Assembly: GCA_937930625.1 (NCBI GenBank)
Contig: CALHBW010000328.1
Coordinates: forward strand, 1 to 6,347
Direction of reading: 5' to 3'
Source of the DNA: an uncultured Saprospiraceae bacterium
GTDB taxonomy: Bacteria; Bacteroidota; Bacteroidia; Chitinophagales; Saprospiraceae
Length of the DNA: 6,347 bases
A model generated the notes under the pieces. It searched no databases. It was not told where the DNA came from and saw only the letters and a program-made list of their open reading frames with translations. The number at the start of each line of letters is the position of its first letter. Within the stretch, counting starts at the first letter, position 1. Position numbers and translations under genes: made by a program. Positions 6,077 through 6,347 of the stretch are shown here, piece after piece.

Positions 6077-6182
6077 CGCTATGCCTATGGTAGCAGCGAA
6101 AGTACGCTTGTACGCCTATGCGTATGAGCAGGAAATCGCATGAAAAAGAAATGCCGTGTGCTTTTGGCGAAGCAACACGGCA
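6077..6182. other. Compact structured element, possible non-coding RNA or leader
   Basis: This stretch is GC-richer than its flanks and dense in short stems. These are GCTA/TAGC at 6078-6081 and 6091-6094, TACGC/GCGTA at 6111-6115 and 6120-6124 (alternative ATGCG/CGCAT at 6118-6122 and 6137-6141), and a strong final hairpin. The final hairpin pairs TGCCGTGT+GCTT at 6152-6163 with AAGC+ACACGGCA at 6170-6182, with one bulged A and the loop TTGGCG. It ends 64 bases before the lipoprotein start. Strand and function are undecided. A minus-strand open frame across it does not look like a real protein. Confidence 0.45.
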
Positions 6183-6190
6183 AAAAATCA

Positions 6191-6218
6191 TTGCAGACCG
6201 AAATTAATGGGACTGCAA
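6191..6218 (+). other. Weak leader hairpin before the lipoprotein gene
   Basis: TTGCAG at 6191-6196 pairs with CTGCAA at 6213-6218, with CC/GG possible inside after an A-A mismatch. ATTTTGTT follows, and the 10-bp palindrome TTGTTAACAA lies at 6222-6231. It sits 28 bases before the start codon. It may be part of the leader of the lipoprotein transcript or chance. Confidence 0.3.
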
Positions 6219-6246
6219 ATTTTGTTAACAACGTAAACTTATTAAA

Positions 6247-6347
6247 ATGAATTTGAAAAACCTATTTTTCCTGACCATTATTTGTTGGTCATTAGGTATT
6301 ATGGCATGTGAGCCTGACCCACCCACCGAACCCGAAACACTCAACTA
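6247..6347 (+). CDS. Lipoprotein, N-terminal fragment cut by the window edge
   Basis: Only the first 33 residues are visible. They show a short basic N-terminus (MNLK), a hydrophobic segment (residues 5-18) and the lipobox IMAC with lipidation cysteine C21. The next residues are EPDPPTEPET, an acidic proline-rich spacer. Acidic residues just after the cysteine resemble the Bacteroidota lipoprotein export signal that leads to surface exposure; this is inference. An in-frame TAA at 6226-6228 precedes the ATG, so this start is the only good one. There is no Shine-Dalgarno sequence. The function cannot be told from this piece. Confidence 0.82.
   Translation, partial: MNLKNLFFLTIICWSLGIMACEPDPPTEPETLN

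Noticed and set aside
6152..6182. Strong hairpin as a minus-strand terminator (followed by ATTTCTTTTTC on that strand)
   Set aside because: No minus-strand gene lies upstream in the window; the lipoprotein gene starts on the plus strand at 6247. It is better treated as part of the structured element.
5859..6191. 110-residue open frame on the minus strand
   Set aside because: It has no signal peptide or domain, includes the poly-A run as a phenylalanine stretch, and covers the structured segment, which is better explained as non-coding.

Overview
The window reads as chromosomal DNA of a Bacteroidota bacterium. Two of its four genes end in a C-terminal type IX secretion (T9SS) sorting tail, the lpxD product resembles Bacteroidota LpxD proteins, and none of the four start codons has a Shine-Dalgarno sequence. 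Coding DNA has mixed composition and the spacers are very AT-rich. The class or family cannot be fixed from this sequence.

Layout: (1) 1-351 is a non-coding leader dominated by a large imperfect inverted repeat built of 7-bp units. (2) 352-2643 (+) encodes a 763-aa secreted protein with an acidic, internally repeated N-terminal half, three PDZ domains and a T9SS tail, followed by an intrinsic terminator. (3) 2704-2851 is an inverted repeat of 8-bp units lying between two convergent genes. (4) 2855-3895 (-) is lpxD of lipid A synthesis, standing alone. (5) 3896-4517 is a 622-bp spacer with a second octamer inverted repeat, a strong minus-strand terminator and a palindromic element flanked by a 15-bp direct repeat. 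(6) 4518-5663 (-) encodes a 381-aa secreted protein of unknown function with a T9SS tail. (7) 5664-6246 is a 583-bp spacer holding a third octamer inverted repeat directly before that gene's start, a 13-A run and a compact, GC-richer structured segment. (8) 6247 to the edge (+) is the start of a lipoprotein gene.

How the genes relate: all four products belong to the cell envelope. Two are T9SS cargo, one builds lipid A and one is a lipoprotein. T9SS cargo is often anchored to the outer-membrane surface, but nothing here proves that these genes are co-regulated; each appears to be its own transcription unit.

The most unusual content is between the genes. Four spacers each carry an inverted repeat whose arms are tandem 7- or 8-bp units. 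The unit sequence differs between loci while the architecture is kept. A separate segment at about 6077-6182 looks like a conserved structured element rather than a gene.
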